From the NCBI GenBank assembly GCA_034506315.1, contig JAPDPT010000004.1, positions 1 to 64,000 of the forward strand: a DNA stretch of 64,000 bases. Reading direction: 5' to 3'. Both the position numbers and the translations under genes were made by a program. The notes below the pieces were generated by a model, which did not search any database, was not told where the DNA came from, and was given only the letters and a program-made list of their open reading frames with translations. Of the stretch, positions 35,964 to 45,402 are shown piece after piece; the first letter of the stretch is position 1; each line of letters begins with the position of its first letter. The stretch is from a candidate division KSB1 bacterium (GTDB lineage: Bacteria; Zhuqueibacterota; Zhuqueibacteria; Oleimicrobiales; Geothermoviventaceae).

Positions 35964-36048
35964 TTTCTCCGGCAGTCTGAAAACATCGGGCGGGGCGACG
36001 TGAAAACTCCCGATTCGATAGGATTGAGCAGCGGGTAGAGGCAAGGCA

Positions 36049-36555
36049 ATGACAGCGGCACGTATTGGAGTAACCGTCCTCTTCGCCAGTCTCCTGACTG
36101 TCGGTCTGGCGAGCAGGCCGATGCGCTACCACGCCTGCGGCAATCGGACTCCCTACGCCCTAACTACCCCTGCTGACTCCTTCTTAGGGAAGAACGTGCG
36201 CGTCGCAGGGACGGTCGCCCCGGACTCAGGCGTAGTGCTCCGAAGAGGCCCGCTGACGATCCGTGTCGCCCCCCTGCGAGGGGCCTCCGGCATCTGGATT
36301 CTCTTCCCTGCGTCGACAGCTTCCTTGCCCTCGGAGCAGCAGACCTTCGAAGGGCGCCTGGTCCGTTGTACCGAGGTCCCGTTTCTCCGCCGCGAAATGG
36401 CAGCGGTGCCGGCCATGGACTCGTCCGCCCTCGTTCTGGAGGAGGGGAATGTTCCCAGGCGAAAGGTGGTTTGGGTCTTTGTGGGCGTCGTGGTTGCGGT
36501 TTTTGCCGGCTCGCAAGGCCTCCTCAGCCTGTGGTCGAGGATCAGGAGGAGTTAG
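36049..36555 (+). CDS. Membrane-anchored protein with possible OB-fold
   Basis: A 168-residue protein with an N-terminal signal or anchor (GVTVLFASLLTVGLA), an extracytoplasmic domain of about 100 residues, and a C-terminal helix (VVWVFVGVVVAVFAGSQGLL). The domain has a beta-rich stretch, GKNVRVAGTVAPDSGVVL and then FEGRLVRCTEVP, that recalls the OB-fold of CcmE, but the CcmE haem-binding His is not seen. It follows the cydA-like pair by 86 bases, so a role in oxidase assembly is possible. No family assigned. Confidence 0.6.
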   Translation: MTAARIGVTVLFASLLTVGLASRPMRYHACGNRTPYALTTPADSFLGKNVRVAGTVAPDSGVVLRRGPLTIRVAPLRGASGIWILFPASTASLPSEQQTFEGRLVRCTEVPFLRREMAAVPAMDSSALVLEEGNVPRRKVVWVFVGVVVAVFAGSQGLLSLWSRIRRS

Positions 36556-36558
36556 AAC

Positions 36559-37251
36559 GTGGGAGGAGCGGTCCGCACCTCGGACGGCTGGGTGTTCTGG
36601 TCCCCCGATGGCCGGCGCGAGCGACGGTACCGGCTGGTACCGATGCCGGAGGAATTTGTCCGCTGGCAGCTGGAGGCGCGCCGGCACCTATATCGCCGAC
36701 TTTCGGAAGCCAAGGAGGAGGTCCACTTTGCCCCGCCGCATCTTCCCGTGCTCGCAACCCGAAACCCTCGGGAATCCGATCACCCTATTAACCTGAGCGT
36801 AAAGGGGATCGCCCTTTTCCCTGTCCGGGAGCTTCTCGGGCCGATCGTCCAGCAGATCGAAAGGATGCTGGCCCAAGCAGCCCCTTCCCCCCTTCCGTTG
36901 TCCCTTGCGCAGCGGAGCGACTTCGTGGCCGGACTGTTCCGAGAGCCTGGAGAAGTCGACCGCTACGCGTTCGGCGGTTTGGAGATTTTCGAGGGCACAA
37001 CCTTTCGCAACCTTGGGCGGGACCCACGGGCCACCCTCCTGTTCGTGGGGGACGGTCCGGAATATCCCTGCTACCAATTCGATGTGGTCTCCGAAATCGT
37101 AAGGGAAGGGGACCTGCGCTACCGCTACCTGTCCGGTCTCCGCCGCCTGTTCGAGGGCGATTCTTTCCACGTGCGCCAGACTCGTTACCCATGGGGGTAC
37201 GTGTTCTGGATCGTTGGGGTACGGGACAAGACGCCGAGACCGAGGTCCTGA
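36559..37251 (+). CDS. Conserved-looking soluble protein of unknown function
   Basis: A 230-residue protein with GTG start 36559, four bases after the upstream stop (GAGGAGTTAGAAC as ribosome site). Mixed composition, no signal peptide, one Cys (GPEYPCYQFDVV), and a C-terminal aromatic cluster RYPWGYVFWIVGV. I do not recognise the family. It is locked between the membrane protein gene and the UspA gene (one base apart), so it is part of the oxidase-stress transcript. Confidence 0.6.
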   Translation: MGGAVRTSDGWVFWSPDGRRERRYRLVPMPEEFVRWQLEARRHLYRRLSEAKEEVHFAPPHLPVLATRNPRESDHPINLSVKGIALFPVRELLGPIVQQIERMLAQAAPSPLPLSLAQRSDFVAGLFREPGEVDRYAFGGLEIFEGTTFRNLGRDPRATLLFVGDGPEYPCYQFDVVSEIVREGDLRYRYLSGLRRLFEGDSFHVRQTRYPWGYVFWIVGVRDKTPRPRS

Positions 37252-37252
37252 G

Positions 37253-38446
37253 GTGAGCCTCAATTATCGGAAGCTTCTGGTCGCAGTCGATGGATCCATC
37301 TGGTCCCGCTGGGCCACGGAGTGGGCCATTCGCGTTGCCCAGCATTGCGGGGCGGAAGTCCACGCCCTCCACGTTTACGCTGCGAGGCTCCACGAGACCC
37401 GTTTCCAGCAGATGGAACCGGCGCTGCCCGACACGTACCAGAAGGAAGCGAATCTGGCGCGGCTACGGCGCACGCACGCTGCCCTCATTGGGGAAGGGCT
37501 CCAGCTGATCGCCCAGTCCTACCTGCGGGAGGCGGAGCGCCGGGCCCGGGAGCTGGGCGTGGCGTTCACTCCCGTCCTTCGGGAAGGGAAACACTTCGTG
37601 GAAATCCTGAGATACGGGAAGGAGTCGCAAGCCGATCTGCTGGTGCTTGGAGCCAAAGGACTCGGCGGCTCCGAACGTGTTCCGCTGGGCAGCGTGGCCG
37701 AGCGCGTCCTGTGGGCTGCGGAGTGCGATCTACTTATCGTCCGCTCCGCTTTTCCTACCGGCAGCGGCGGCATCCTGGTGGGGGTCGACGGCTCGCCCTA
37801 CAGCCTGGCCGCTGCCCTCCAGGCATCCCGTTGGTCCCATTGCCTCAGCCTTCCCGTGATCCTGGCAGCAGCTTACGATCCGGCATTCCACACCGGCGTG
37901 TTCCGGACCGTGGCCGATGTTCTGCCGGAAGACGCGGCAGCTCGGTTCGATTTTCGGAGCCAGGAACGTCTGCACAATGAGATCATCGACCAGGGGCTTG
38001 CCCATCTCTACCGGTCGTATCTGGAGCAGGCGGCGAGCGTAGTCGCCAGCCCCCATCCGCCCGAAACGCTTCTCCTGGAGGGGAAGCCCTTTGAGGCGCT
38101 AGTGGAGCAGGCCCTGCCGGGCCGCGTGAGTCTGATCGTGGTCGGACGTCACGGCGCTCATCGTGAGGGGATCCACCCCATCGGCTTCAACGCTGTCGCC
38201 GTGGCGCGCTACTGCCCCGTTTCCGTTCTGATTTCGAGCGCAGAGTCCGCCCCGCAGGACCTCCGCGAAGTGGCCTCCGAAAAAACGGTGACGTGGGATC
38301 CGCAAGTCGAGGAACGGCTTCAGCGGATCCCCAGCTTCGTCCGTGGGATGGCCAAGAAGACGATCGAGCGCTTTGCGAAAGAGCAGGGCTACGACCGGGT
38401 TACCCTGGACGTCTACGAACGCGCCAGGAAACATTTCGGGATGTAG
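37253..38446 (+). CDS. Double UspA protein with C-terminal PCP_red domain
   Basis: A 397-residue cytosolic protein, GTG start one base after the previous stop. Residues 1-165 form a first universal stress domain ([19 protein letters not shown], then [20 protein letters not shown]), and 175-345 a second ([16 protein letters not shown], then [12 protein letters not shown]). The last 50 residues match the C-terminal domain of protochlorophyllide reductase subunit BchB/ChlB (PCP_red): [20 protein letters not shown] followed by an IERFAKEQG / [14 protein letters not shown] segment. No photosynthesis gene is nearby. It probably binds ATP and regulates or protects another complex. Confidence 0.85.
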   Translation: MSLNYRKLLVAVDGSIWSRWATEWAIRVAQHCGAEVHALHVYAARLHETRFQQMEPALPDTYQKEANLARLRRTHAALIGEGLQLIAQSYLREAERRARELGVAFTPVLREGKHFVEILRYGKESQADLLVLGAKGLGGSERVPLGSVAERVLWAAECDLLIVRSAFPTGSGGILVGVDGSPYSLAAALQASRWSHCLSLPVILAAAYDPAFHTGVFRTVADVLPEDAAARFDFRSQERLHNEIIDQGLAHLYRSYLEQAASVVASPHPPETLLLEGKPFEALVEQALPGRVSLIVVGRHGAHREGIHPIGFNAVAVARYCPVSVLISSAESAPQDLREVASEKTVTWDPQVEERLQRIPSFVRGMAKKTIERFAKEQGYDRVTLDVYERARKHFGM

Positions 38447-38610
38447 CGGCCGATAGGGAAGGATCGCGCGGTTGGAGGCGGGCCCGGGGAAAGGGCTTGT
38501 GCTCGGGGCGACCCGCGCCGGTGAACGGGGGCTGGAGGAGCGTCGGCGCCGTTCGGGGTAGGGAGCACAAGAACCGCCGGCAGCCGGTAATCGAAAAAAG
38601 GGATTGGCAC

Positions 38611-40008
38611 GTGCGGTACATCTGCCAGGTTTGCGGCTACACATACGACCCGATGCAGGGTGACCCCAGTCAGAACATCCCGCCGGGGGTTCCGTTCGAG
38701 GCTCTGCCGGCCTCGTGGGTCTGTCCCGTCTGCGGCGCGAGTCGGTCCCTGTTCGAACCCGAATCTGCTCTGGAGGAAGGGGAAGAACGACCTGCGGTGT
38801 CCGGTCGGGTGGTGATCGTGGGCAACGGGGTGGCCGGGTTCACCGTGGCGCGAGAGCTGGCCAGAAGGAGCTCCGGCCTCGAGATCCACGTTCTTGCCGA
38901 AGAACCTCACCACTACTACGCCCGACCTCAGCTCCCCCGTCTGCTTTCAGGCGAACTGGAGGTCAAGGACCTGGTCTTCTACGACGAGACCTGGTACGAG
39001 AGGCGCGGGATCCGCGTCCATCTGAGCGATCCTGCGGTGGCCATAGATCGCTTGGGGCGCGGGGTCTCCCTGCGCAGCGGGGGCACCCTTGGCTACGACT
39101 GGCTCGTCCTGGCGTGCGGAAGCCGGCCCGCCGTCCCGCCCATTCCGGGCGCTGGGAAAGACGGGGTCTTTACCCTGCGGACCATCGAAGACGCCTTAGA
39201 GATCAGGCAACGGGCGCGCAACGCCGAGCAGGTGGTGATTCTCGGAGGGGGCCTATTGGGGCTGGAGGCCGCCCGGGGATTTCGCAAACTGGGCCTCGCG
39301 GTGACCGTGGTGGAAATAGCCCCTTACCTCTTGCCACGCCAATTGGACGGAGCCGGGGGCGAGATCCTGAGGCAGCTCCTGGAGCAACAGGGAATTCGGT
39401 TTGTTCTCGGGATCCCCGTAGCGGAGTTCGTCGGAGAACGCTCCGTGAAGGGCGTCCGGCTTGCGGACGCCCGCACGCTCGAGACGGAGCTTGTGCTCCT
39501 CAGTGCAGGGATCCAGCCGGAGGTGGAATTGGCTCGAGCATCCGGACTGGCCTGCGAAAGGGGTATTCTCGTAGACGATCATCTGCGCACAGAGGACCCG
39601 CGCATCTACGCCTGTGGAGATGCCGCTCAGCACCGGGGCCGCATCTACGGGATCATCCCACCCGCGATCGAGCAGGCCCTCGTGGTCTCGAACAACGTGC
39701 TCGGCAGAGAAGCCATGTACGCGGGATCGGTCCCCGTGGCGACGCTCAAGGTAGCCGGCATCGACTTAACTTCCGTGGGCGAGGTGCACGCTGAGGGATC
39801 CGACGTCGAACATGTTCGTGCCTCCCGCCCCGAGGAAGGCCGCTACCGAATGATCGTGTTACGGAATGGGAGAGCAATAGGGGCCGCCCTCCTCGGCCTT
39901 CGCCAGGAGGTGCCCCGGGTTCTTCAGCTCGTGGCTCAGCAGGCTAACCTTGGACCGGTGCGGAAGCAGCTTGAGGACCCCGACTTTCGCCTCGACGAAT
40001 GGGGCTGA
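38611..40008 (+). CDS. Rubredoxin fused to NADH:rubredoxin oxidoreductase
   Basis: A 465-residue fusion with GTG start 38611 (AGGGA, 8-base gap). Residues 1-50 are a full rubredoxin ([13 protein letters not shown] and [16 protein letters not shown]). Residues 65-465 are a class I pyridine nucleotide-disulfide type flavoprotein: FAD motif [21 protein letters not shown] motif [17 protein letters not shown], and the second FAD motif [10 protein letters not shown]. No redox-active CxxC is present, as in rubredoxin and ferredoxin reductases. It should move electrons from NADH through its own rubredoxin to the downstream flavodiiron protein or to the ferritin-like proteins. Confidence 0.9.
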   Translation: MRYICQVCGYTYDPMQGDPSQNIPPGVPFEALPASWVCPVCGASRSLFEPESALEEGEERPAVSGRVVIVGNGVAGFTVARELARRSSGLEIHVLAEEPHHYYARPQLPRLLSGELEVKDLVFYDETWYERRGIRVHLSDPAVAIDRLGRGVSLRSGGTLGYDWLVLACGSRPAVPPIPGAGKDGVFTLRTIEDALEIRQRARNAEQVVILGGGLLGLEAARGFRKLGLAVTVVEIAPYLLPRQLDGAGGEILRQLLEQQGIRFVLGIPVAEFVGERSVKGVRLADARTLETELVLLSAGIQPEVELARASGLACERGILVDDHLRTEDPRIYACGDAAQHRGRIYGIIPPAIEQALVVSNNVLGREAMYAGSVPVATLKVAGIDLTSVGEVHAEGSDVEHVRASRPEEGRYRMIVLRNGRAIGAALLGLRQEVPRVLQLVAQQANLGPVRKQLEDPDFRLDEWG

Positions 40009-40225
40009 AGTAACAGGAGAACCAATTCCGAGCTACACCCGAGGGGGTCGGGTTATCTGAGCTGCCAGAGAGATTCCGGGACGGGAGGAACGGAGCGCCT
40101 CCCGGATCGGCGCTCGAGTTGCGGTTCCCGAGAGGGGGCCGCTCCGAATTCCCTCTGGGGACGAATCGAGCCGTATCAGACACAAGAACTTGAACTCGTA
40201 GACGCAGCAAGAGGAGGTGACAGAC

Positions 40226-41401
40226 GTGGGTGCACTTCGTATTACGGACGGTGTCTACTGGGTCGGTGTCTTGAACGCGAATCTGCGCTGGTTCGACATC
40301 GTTGTTCCGACCGAACACGGGACCACCTACAACTCCTATCTCATTGTTGATGACAAGATCGCCCTCATCGACACCGTGCACGCCGACTACACCCCCCTGT
40401 TTCTAGAAAAGCTCGCCTCCGTGGTGGATGTGAGCAAGATCGACTACGTGATCGGCCACCACGCCGAGATGGACCACTCCGGGTCCTTGGCTCGAATCCT
40501 GGAGCTTGCCCGCAACGCCGAGGTTGTGAGCTCCAAAGCCGGCGTGCGCTATCTGCAGCAGGTGGCCCACCGCGAGTTCAAGGCGCGCGTAGTGGGCGAT
40601 GGAGACGAACTGCGGCTTGGCAACAGGACTCTCCGCTTCCTCGCGGCTCCTCTCTGGCACTGGCCCGAGACCTTTTTCACCTTTGCGGTGGAGGACGGAA
40701 TTCTATTCTCCTGCGACGGCTTCGCGTCCCACTACGCCGACGAGAGGATGTTCGACGACCAGATAGGAGACTTCACGGCCGACTTCCGCCTCTACTATGA
40801 CCACATCATGAGGGTCAACAAGAGCAAGATCTGGCAGGCGGTTCAGAAGGTCGAAAAACTCGATGTCCGGATCATCGCGCCGAGCCATGGGCCTATCCTC
40901 CGGCAGCGCGCCCAGTGGGCGATCCAGAAGTACGCCGAGTGGAGCCGGCCGGTGGAGAAATCCGACAAGCGCGTCCTGATCTTCTACGTTGCCGCGTACG
41001 GGAACACGGCGCGCATGGCCAAGGCCGTGGCGGAAGGGCTTCGGGAGGCTGGGGTCAACGTAAGCCTCTACGACGCCCAGGGACTGGACATCGTTTCCCT
41101 CTTCGATGCCATCGAAGCGGCCGATGGACTCCTCTTCGGATCCCCGACGTTTAATGGGGACGCGGTCAAGCCTATTTGGGACGTGCTTTATTGGCTGTCC
41201 TTCGTAGAGGTGAAAGGAAAAAAGGGCGGAGCTTTCGGTTCCTACGGCTGGAGTGGAGAAGCCACGCGGCTGATCGAGGCCCGTCTTCAGGACCTCAAGC
41301 TGTCGGTCCCCGTGCCGGCCGTTAAGGCGACCCTGGTGCCAACCGAGGAAGATCTCGCCCGCTGCCGGCAATTCGGACGTGACTTCGCTGCCCAGCTGTG
41401 A
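40226..41401 (+). CDS. Flavodiiron protein (rubredoxin:oxygen oxidoreductase, FprA type)
   Basis: A 391-residue A-type flavoprotein; GTG 40226 is preferred, five bases behind GAGGAGGTGA. The N-terminal metallo-beta-lactamase-like domain keeps the diiron ligands: HHAEMDHSG (H-x-E-x-D-H), WHWPETFF, SCDGFASH and APSHGP. The C-terminal flavodoxin domain begins VLIFYVAAYGNTARMAKAV and continues GLLFGSPTFNGD. Such enzymes reduce O2 to water, or NO to N2O, using rubredoxin; the rubredoxin-reductase fusion lies 217 bases upstream. No fused rubredoxin at the C-terminus. Confidence 0.95.
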   Translation: MGALRITDGVYWVGVLNANLRWFDIVVPTEHGTTYNSYLIVDDKIALIDTVHADYTPLFLEKLASVVDVSKIDYVIGHHAEMDHSGSLARILELARNAEVVSSKAGVRYLQQVAHREFKARVVGDGDELRLGNRTLRFLAAPLWHWPETFFTFAVEDGILFSCDGFASHYADERMFDDQIGDFTADFRLYYDHIMRVNKSKIWQAVQKVEKLDVRIIAPSHGPILRQRAQWAIQKYAEWSRPVEKSDKRVLIFYVAAYGNTARMAKAVAEGLREAGVNVSLYDAQGLDIVSLFDAIEAADGLLFGSPTFNGDAVKPIWDVLYWLSFVEVKGKKGGAFGSYGWSGEATRLIEARLQDLKLSVPVPAVKATLVPTEEDLARCRQFGRDFAAQL

Positions 41402-41436
41402 GGTCCGGCAGCCAGAGCCACCCGGGGGAGGTGACC

Positions 41437-42381
41437 GTGGGAATGACACGCGGGCTCCTTACGATGCAGCAAGAGCGCACAGCCGGACAAGCTCTGACAC
41501 GGAGGGAGTTTGTGGCCACTACGTTGGGCGCAGGCCTGGCGGCTTTCTCGCAACCGGGTTCTAACCGGCCTCCCCAGAGGGAATCCTTGCCTACCGTCCC
41601 CTTCGGTCCCTACCGCATCAGCCGGCTTGTGGTGGGGGGCAATCCGATCAGCGGGCATTCCCACTGGTCACCGGAACGCGACGAGGAGATGATGGACTAC
41701 TTCTCGGCGGCCAACGTCAAAGCTCTGCTGCGGCGGTGCGAGGAGCTGGGCATCAACACCTGGCAATCGCGCGGGGACGCTCACATTCGGCGGCTCCTTC
41801 GCGAGTATCGCAACGAGGGCGGCACCATCCAATGGATCGCGCAGACCGCGTCCGAGTACGCCGATCTCCGGCGCAATATCCGGGACATTGCGAGAATGAG
41901 GCCCATCGCCATCTACCACCACGGCTCGCGCACGGACCGCCTGTGGCAGGAGGGGCAAATCGAATCGCTTCGGGATCTCCTGAAAGAGATTCGCGACACC
42001 GGGGCCCTGGTGGGTGTAGGCAGCCACATCCCCGAGGCCCTCGAGTACGTGGAGGAGCGGGGCTGGGACGTGGACTTCTACATGGCCTGCTTCTACAACG
42101 TAAACCGCCGTGTCGAGGGCAAGGAAGCTTACCTCCCCGAGGACCGCGAACGGATGGTCCGGTTCATCCGCTCCACACCCAAGCCATGCCTGGCCTTCAA
42201 AGTGCTCGCGGCGGGCCGTAACGCCTCCACCCCTCGCGACGTCCGGGAGGCGTTCGCCTACGCCTTCGCCAACCTCAAACCTAACGATGCGATTGTCGTG
42301 GGGATGTTCCCCAAGTACAAAGATGAAGCGGCCGAGAATGCCGCCATCGTGCGAGAACTTCTGTTGGGCCGGTCTGGTTAG
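41437..42381 (+). CDS. Tat-exported aldo/keto reductase-like protein
   Basis: A 314-residue protein; GTG 41437 after GGGGGAG, or ATG 41443. The N-terminus has a twin-arginine signal, TRREFVATTLGAGLAAF, so it is exported folded. The body suggests a TIM barrel: ISRLVVGGNPISGHSH, GINTWQSRGDAHIRRLL, RPIAIYHHGSRTDRLW and VGVGSHIPEALEYVEER. The catalytic tetrad of classic aldo/keto reductases is not clearly present. Its place after the flavodiiron gene (35 bases) may only reflect shared transcription. Confidence 0.65.
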   Translation: MGMTRGLLTMQQERTAGQALTRREFVATTLGAGLAAFSQPGSNRPPQRESLPTVPFGPYRISRLVVGGNPISGHSHWSPERDEEMMDYFSAANVKALLRRCEELGINTWQSRGDAHIRRLLREYRNEGGTIQWIAQTASEYADLRRNIRDIARMRPIAIYHHGSRTDRLWQEGQIESLRDLLKEIRDTGALVGVGSHIPEALEYVEERGWDVDFYMACFYNVNRRVEGKEAYLPEDRERMVRFIRSTPKPCLAFKVLAAGRNASTPRDVREAFAYAFANLKPNDAIVVGMFPKYKDEAAENAAIVRELLLGRSG

Positions 42382-42460
42382 GGACGCCTGGCGAATAGAA
42401 GCGGAAGAGGCGCAACACAAGAGAAAAGACCAAAGCTCACAAGCCGATGGAGGAGCAGCT

Positions 42461-42574
42461 ATGGCCAAGTGGCGCTGCCGCAACTGCGGAACCGAGGTGA
42501 AGGGCCGCTGCAGACCAAAGGCCTGCCCCCAGTGTGGGGCCCCCAAGGAAGATCTGGAGAAGATCGAAGACTGA
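42461..42574 (+). CDS. RCKP-type rubredoxin-like small protein
   Basis: A 37-residue protein starting at ATG 42461 (GGAGGAGCAGCT ribosome site). It consists only of a rubredoxin-type knuckle: KWRCRNCGTEVKGRCRPKAC continuing PQCGAPKE, i.e. C-x2-C-x12-C-x2-C with an extra Cys in the RCRP segment. This is the layout of the RCKP-type rubredoxin-like family. It can serve as an electron carrier for rubrerythrin-like or flavodiiron partners in the island. Confidence 0.85.
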   Translation: MAKWRCRNCGTEVKGRCRPKACPQCGAPKEDLEKIED

Positions 42575-42586
42575 AGCTCAAGGTAT

Positions 42587-42615
42587 GGAGTCGGGGCCTC
42601 TGCGGCCTCGGCTCC
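42587..42615. terminator. Hairpin between converging genes
   Basis: GGAGTCGGGGCC (42587-42598) pairs with GGCCTCGGCTCC (42604-42615), 12 pairs including two G-U, loop TCTGC. It lies between the end of the rubredoxin-like gene and the end of the GH116 gene. No T run, so function is inferred from position. Confidence 0.45.
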
Positions 42616-42642
42616 CGCTCCCTCGGCTGCTGCGAAAAAGGC

Positions 42643-45273
42643 TCAGGGATCGCCGGTGCCGCGCGGCACGATCACCTTCGCCGTTGCCGGCGCAGTGAGG
42701 CGCAGGGGGGGACGGAGCGCAATCTTCCCGTAGTCCCGCAAGACCAGGGTCGCCACCGAGAGGGAACCGTGTTTTACCTCCAGGACCACGCGAACCTCGG
42801 AGGCAGCTGGCTCGAGAGATACCGTACCCCAGGCGTAGCCATTGGACCAGAACCAGGTCACGGGACTTTCGGGGGCGCGGAAGACAAGCGTTTTCTCCAC
42901 ACCGGAGTAGTGAAAGCCTGTGATGGCGAGTACTGCGGCCCACGACGCCATGGCACGCGCGTAGTGATGGCCGCATTCCGCTTCGTCGAACGGATTTCGC
43001 CGCCGGCCATCGTAGCGGGCGCGCACATCGCGGATGACCCGCAACCCCTCTTCCACCATGCCCTCGTACAGCATCCCCACGGCCGCAGTGTACTCAAAAC
43101 CGGTCATGACCTCATTGAAGTAGGAGAATGGGAACTTGGGGCGCCCCTTGGGGTAGGCGGCCATGAGAAGAGCTGCCTCATCGCCCGCCGCGTAGGTCCG
43201 CATGTTGTTGAAATGGTCGAACAGGCTTTCGCGGCGATTGTACCGCAGGATGCTCGTCAGAGCCGCTCGTACGTGTTCCCGCTCCACCAGGTAACCGAGT
43301 CCGCAGATGTGCGCCATGTACTGGCCGACGAGCTGGTCCACCAAGCACCCGTTGGCGAGCTGGTAATCCGGATGCTCAAGATCCTTCGCCCCGGCGGAAC
43401 CGCGGAACATCGGGAGAACGGTTGGGTCGACTTGTGGGACCAGGACCTTGTGTTCGTAGTATTCCCCGTTGAACAGGTTCTCATCGATCCAGCGGCTCCC
43501 GTTTTCGAAGAGAGCCCGGCAAGTCTGGGCGAAATCGTGCTCACCGAGGTAGCGGGCCATCTCTTCAGCCGCTCGTAGGGCCCCCAGGTACCAGATGCCC
43601 ATCTGCGGATTCGGTCCGAAATACTCGACGTCCATGGTATTGTGCTGAATCCCCTCCATCACGCCGTCTTTGTCCGCGTCCCAGCCGCCGGGGATCCAGC
43701 AGAATTCCAGGGCCCTGCGGACATTGGGCCACAAGCGTCGCAGAAAACCGTCGTCGCCCGACAGCTGCCAATCACGGTACATTTTCATGATGGTGCCCAT
43801 CTGGCCGTCGGCGGCGGCAAAGCCGCGCAGCTCCCGGTTTTTCTCGAGGGGAAGGGCAACGCGGAAATTCATCAGGCCGTCCGGGTGGGTGGCATAGCCG
43901 AACTCTACTTCGCGCATGCTCTGCGCCAGGGTTCCGAACAGGAAAGCGGTGGCCTGCTCATAGTTCCACACGTGCGTGCAGGATCCGTGGCAACAGCCGC
44001 CATCGTCGAAGGTTCCCTCCCAGCCCAGGAGGTGTCCGCTCGGGATGCGGAAGCAGGTGTTGGAACGAAGCGTGCTCAGATTGAACAAGGCTGCTTCCTT
44101 CACCTCCAACGGCAGGTCGCTCCCGACCAAGGCATTGACGAATTCGATGGTCTTCTCCTCCAGCATCGGAAGCTGCGGCACTACCTTCTCTACCACGTCC
44201 CACGCATCCTTGAACTGCCTTGCGTAGTAATTGCCGACGATCTCCTTCCCGCTCCAATCCTGTCGGTTGGGAAAGTGCCAGGCAATGAGAAAGCGCACGA
44301 GATGGGTCGCGCGGGGAGGGATCCGGAAACTCACGGCAAGGGAAGCCAGGGGGGTATCGGAATTTGGTTCGTAGTTCTGGTCGAACCGGCCGTTCTCGGC
44401 GAAATCGTCCCACACGTCCAGCAGCGTGCCTCCCCAGAAGCGAAGAGGGGTTGCGGTGCGATAGGAAACGCCCTCCTCGGCAAGGGTGACAAAGGCGATG
44501 GTTCCCCACTGGGGGGCCTCCTTGGCCACACCAGCAGACCACATATAGATGCCCTGAAACCCCTTGCCTTTGCGGAAGTCGTTGCGGTTCTGCTTCGCCC
44601 CGGTCACGACGAACTTGTTGCTCCAGGTCCGGGTCAGCTCGTGCCCGTCCATTCCGATGAAGTTCTCGAAGTTGCCGCAAATGGAAACGTCCAGAGGGCT
44701 ATCCGTCTCGTTCCGGACCTCGTAGGTCAACACGAAGACCGGCAGCCCACTGGCTTCGGGATCTCCAGGTATTAGGGGATTGAAAGCTTCCGCCGAGACG
44801 CGCACGGGCATGTTTTCGTCCCAAAGGTTCACACGACCAAAGGGATAGGACGCCTCAAAGGTAGCGTGGCGGAACCTGGGCAGGCCGTGGTTGGGCACGG
44901 CCGTCCCCATCATGCTCTCGTATTCGTGATCTGCGAGGGGGCCGAGGAGGGCTTTGGTCTGGGTGAAGCCATCCGGGTACCGAATCCAGATGGCGAAGAA
45001 GGGTAGGACGTGTTCCAGCGAGGCGTGCACCCCAGGTCCCGCGTGGAAATCTTTCGCCGCTCGATTGACGATCTCCCAGTCCCTGAGCTCGCCGCGGCCA
45101 CCGAACGAGATGGTGCCGGTGCCGATCCCGCCCACGGGAAGCGCAATCCGTGCGATGTGCTGCTCATCGTAGCGCCGGAGCACGGCCCATCGCGACCCTG
45201 CGCTCGTGGCAGAGGCCAGGAAGAGCAGCCCTGTAAACCCCAAGAGCGCACATTTAGCGACCGCACACAACAT
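42643..45273 (-). CDS. Secreted GH116 beta-glucosidase/glucosylceramidase-like enzyme
   Basis: An 876-residue protein with a signal peptide (ALLGFTGLLFLASATSAG). The N-terminal beta domain starts with IALPVGGIGTGTISFGGRGE; the catalytic (alpha/alpha)6 barrel includes DGGCCHGSCTHVWNYEQATA and HNTMDVEYFGPNPQMGIWYL, where the Asp fits the general acid described for bacterial GH116. GH116 enzymes hydrolyse beta-glucosides or beta-xylosides. Start ATG 45273 behind GAGGAGGTGGAAG. It is transcribed alone, downstream of a terminator, and seems unrelated to the cytochrome genes around it. Confidence 0.88.
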   Translation of the reverse strand: MLCAVAKCALLGFTGLLFLASATSAGSRWAVLRRYDEQHIARIALPVGGIGTGTISFGGRGELRDWEIVNRAAKDFHAGPGVHASLEHVLPFFAIWIRYPDGFTQTKALLGPLADHEYESMMGTAVPNHGLPRFRHATFEASYPFGRVNLWDENMPVRVSAEAFNPLIPGDPEASGLPVFVLTYEVRNETDSPLDVSICGNFENFIGMDGHELTRTWSNKFVVTGAKQNRNDFRKGKGFQGIYMWSAGVAKEAPQWGTIAFVTLAEEGVSYRTATPLRFWGGTLLDVWDDFAENGRFDQNYEPNSDTPLASLAVSFRIPPRATHLVRFLIAWHFPNRQDWSGKEIVGNYYARQFKDAWDVVEKVVPQLPMLEEKTIEFVNALVGSDLPLEVKEAALFNLSTLRSNTCFRIPSGHLLGWEGTFDDGGCCHGSCTHVWNYEQATAFLFGTLAQSMREVEFGYATHPDGLMNFRVALPLEKNRELRGFAAADGQMGTIMKMYRDWQLSGDDGFLRRLWPNVRRALEFCWIPGGWDADKDGVMEGIQHNTMDVEYFGPNPQMGIWYLGALRAAEEMARYLGEHDFAQTCRALFENGSRWIDENLFNGEYYEHKVLVPQVDPTVLPMFRGSAGAKDLEHPDYQLANGCLVDQLVGQYMAHICGLGYLVEREHVRAALTSILRYNRRESLFDHFNNMRTYAAGDEAALLMAAYPKGRPKFPFSYFNEVMTGFEYTAAVGMLYEGMVEEGLRVIRDVRARYDGRRRNPFDEAECGHHYARAMASWAAVLAITGFHYSGVEKTLVFRAPESPVTWFWSNGYAWGTVSLEPAASEVRVVLEVKHGSLSVATLVLRDYGKIALRPPLRLTAPATAKVIVPRGTGDP

Positions 45274-45334
45274 CTTCCACCTCCTCAGGGAAGGTTATCT
45301 CCGTCTCTCGGCGCGAGTTGTTCCAGAACAATAA

Positions 45335-45366
45335 GGGCTCGCGCCCGAGTTTCCGAGCACGAGCCC
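45335..45366 (-). terminator. Terminator after the 14-haem cytochrome operon
   Basis: On the minus strand GGGCTCG (45366-45360) pairs with CGAGCCC (45341-45335), followed by TTATTGTT. It separates the cytochrome operon from the GH116 gene. Confidence 0.65.
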
Positions 45367-45402
45367 GCTGTGCAATCTCCCGTTCTCTTTCCTCGGCCGG
45401 GA

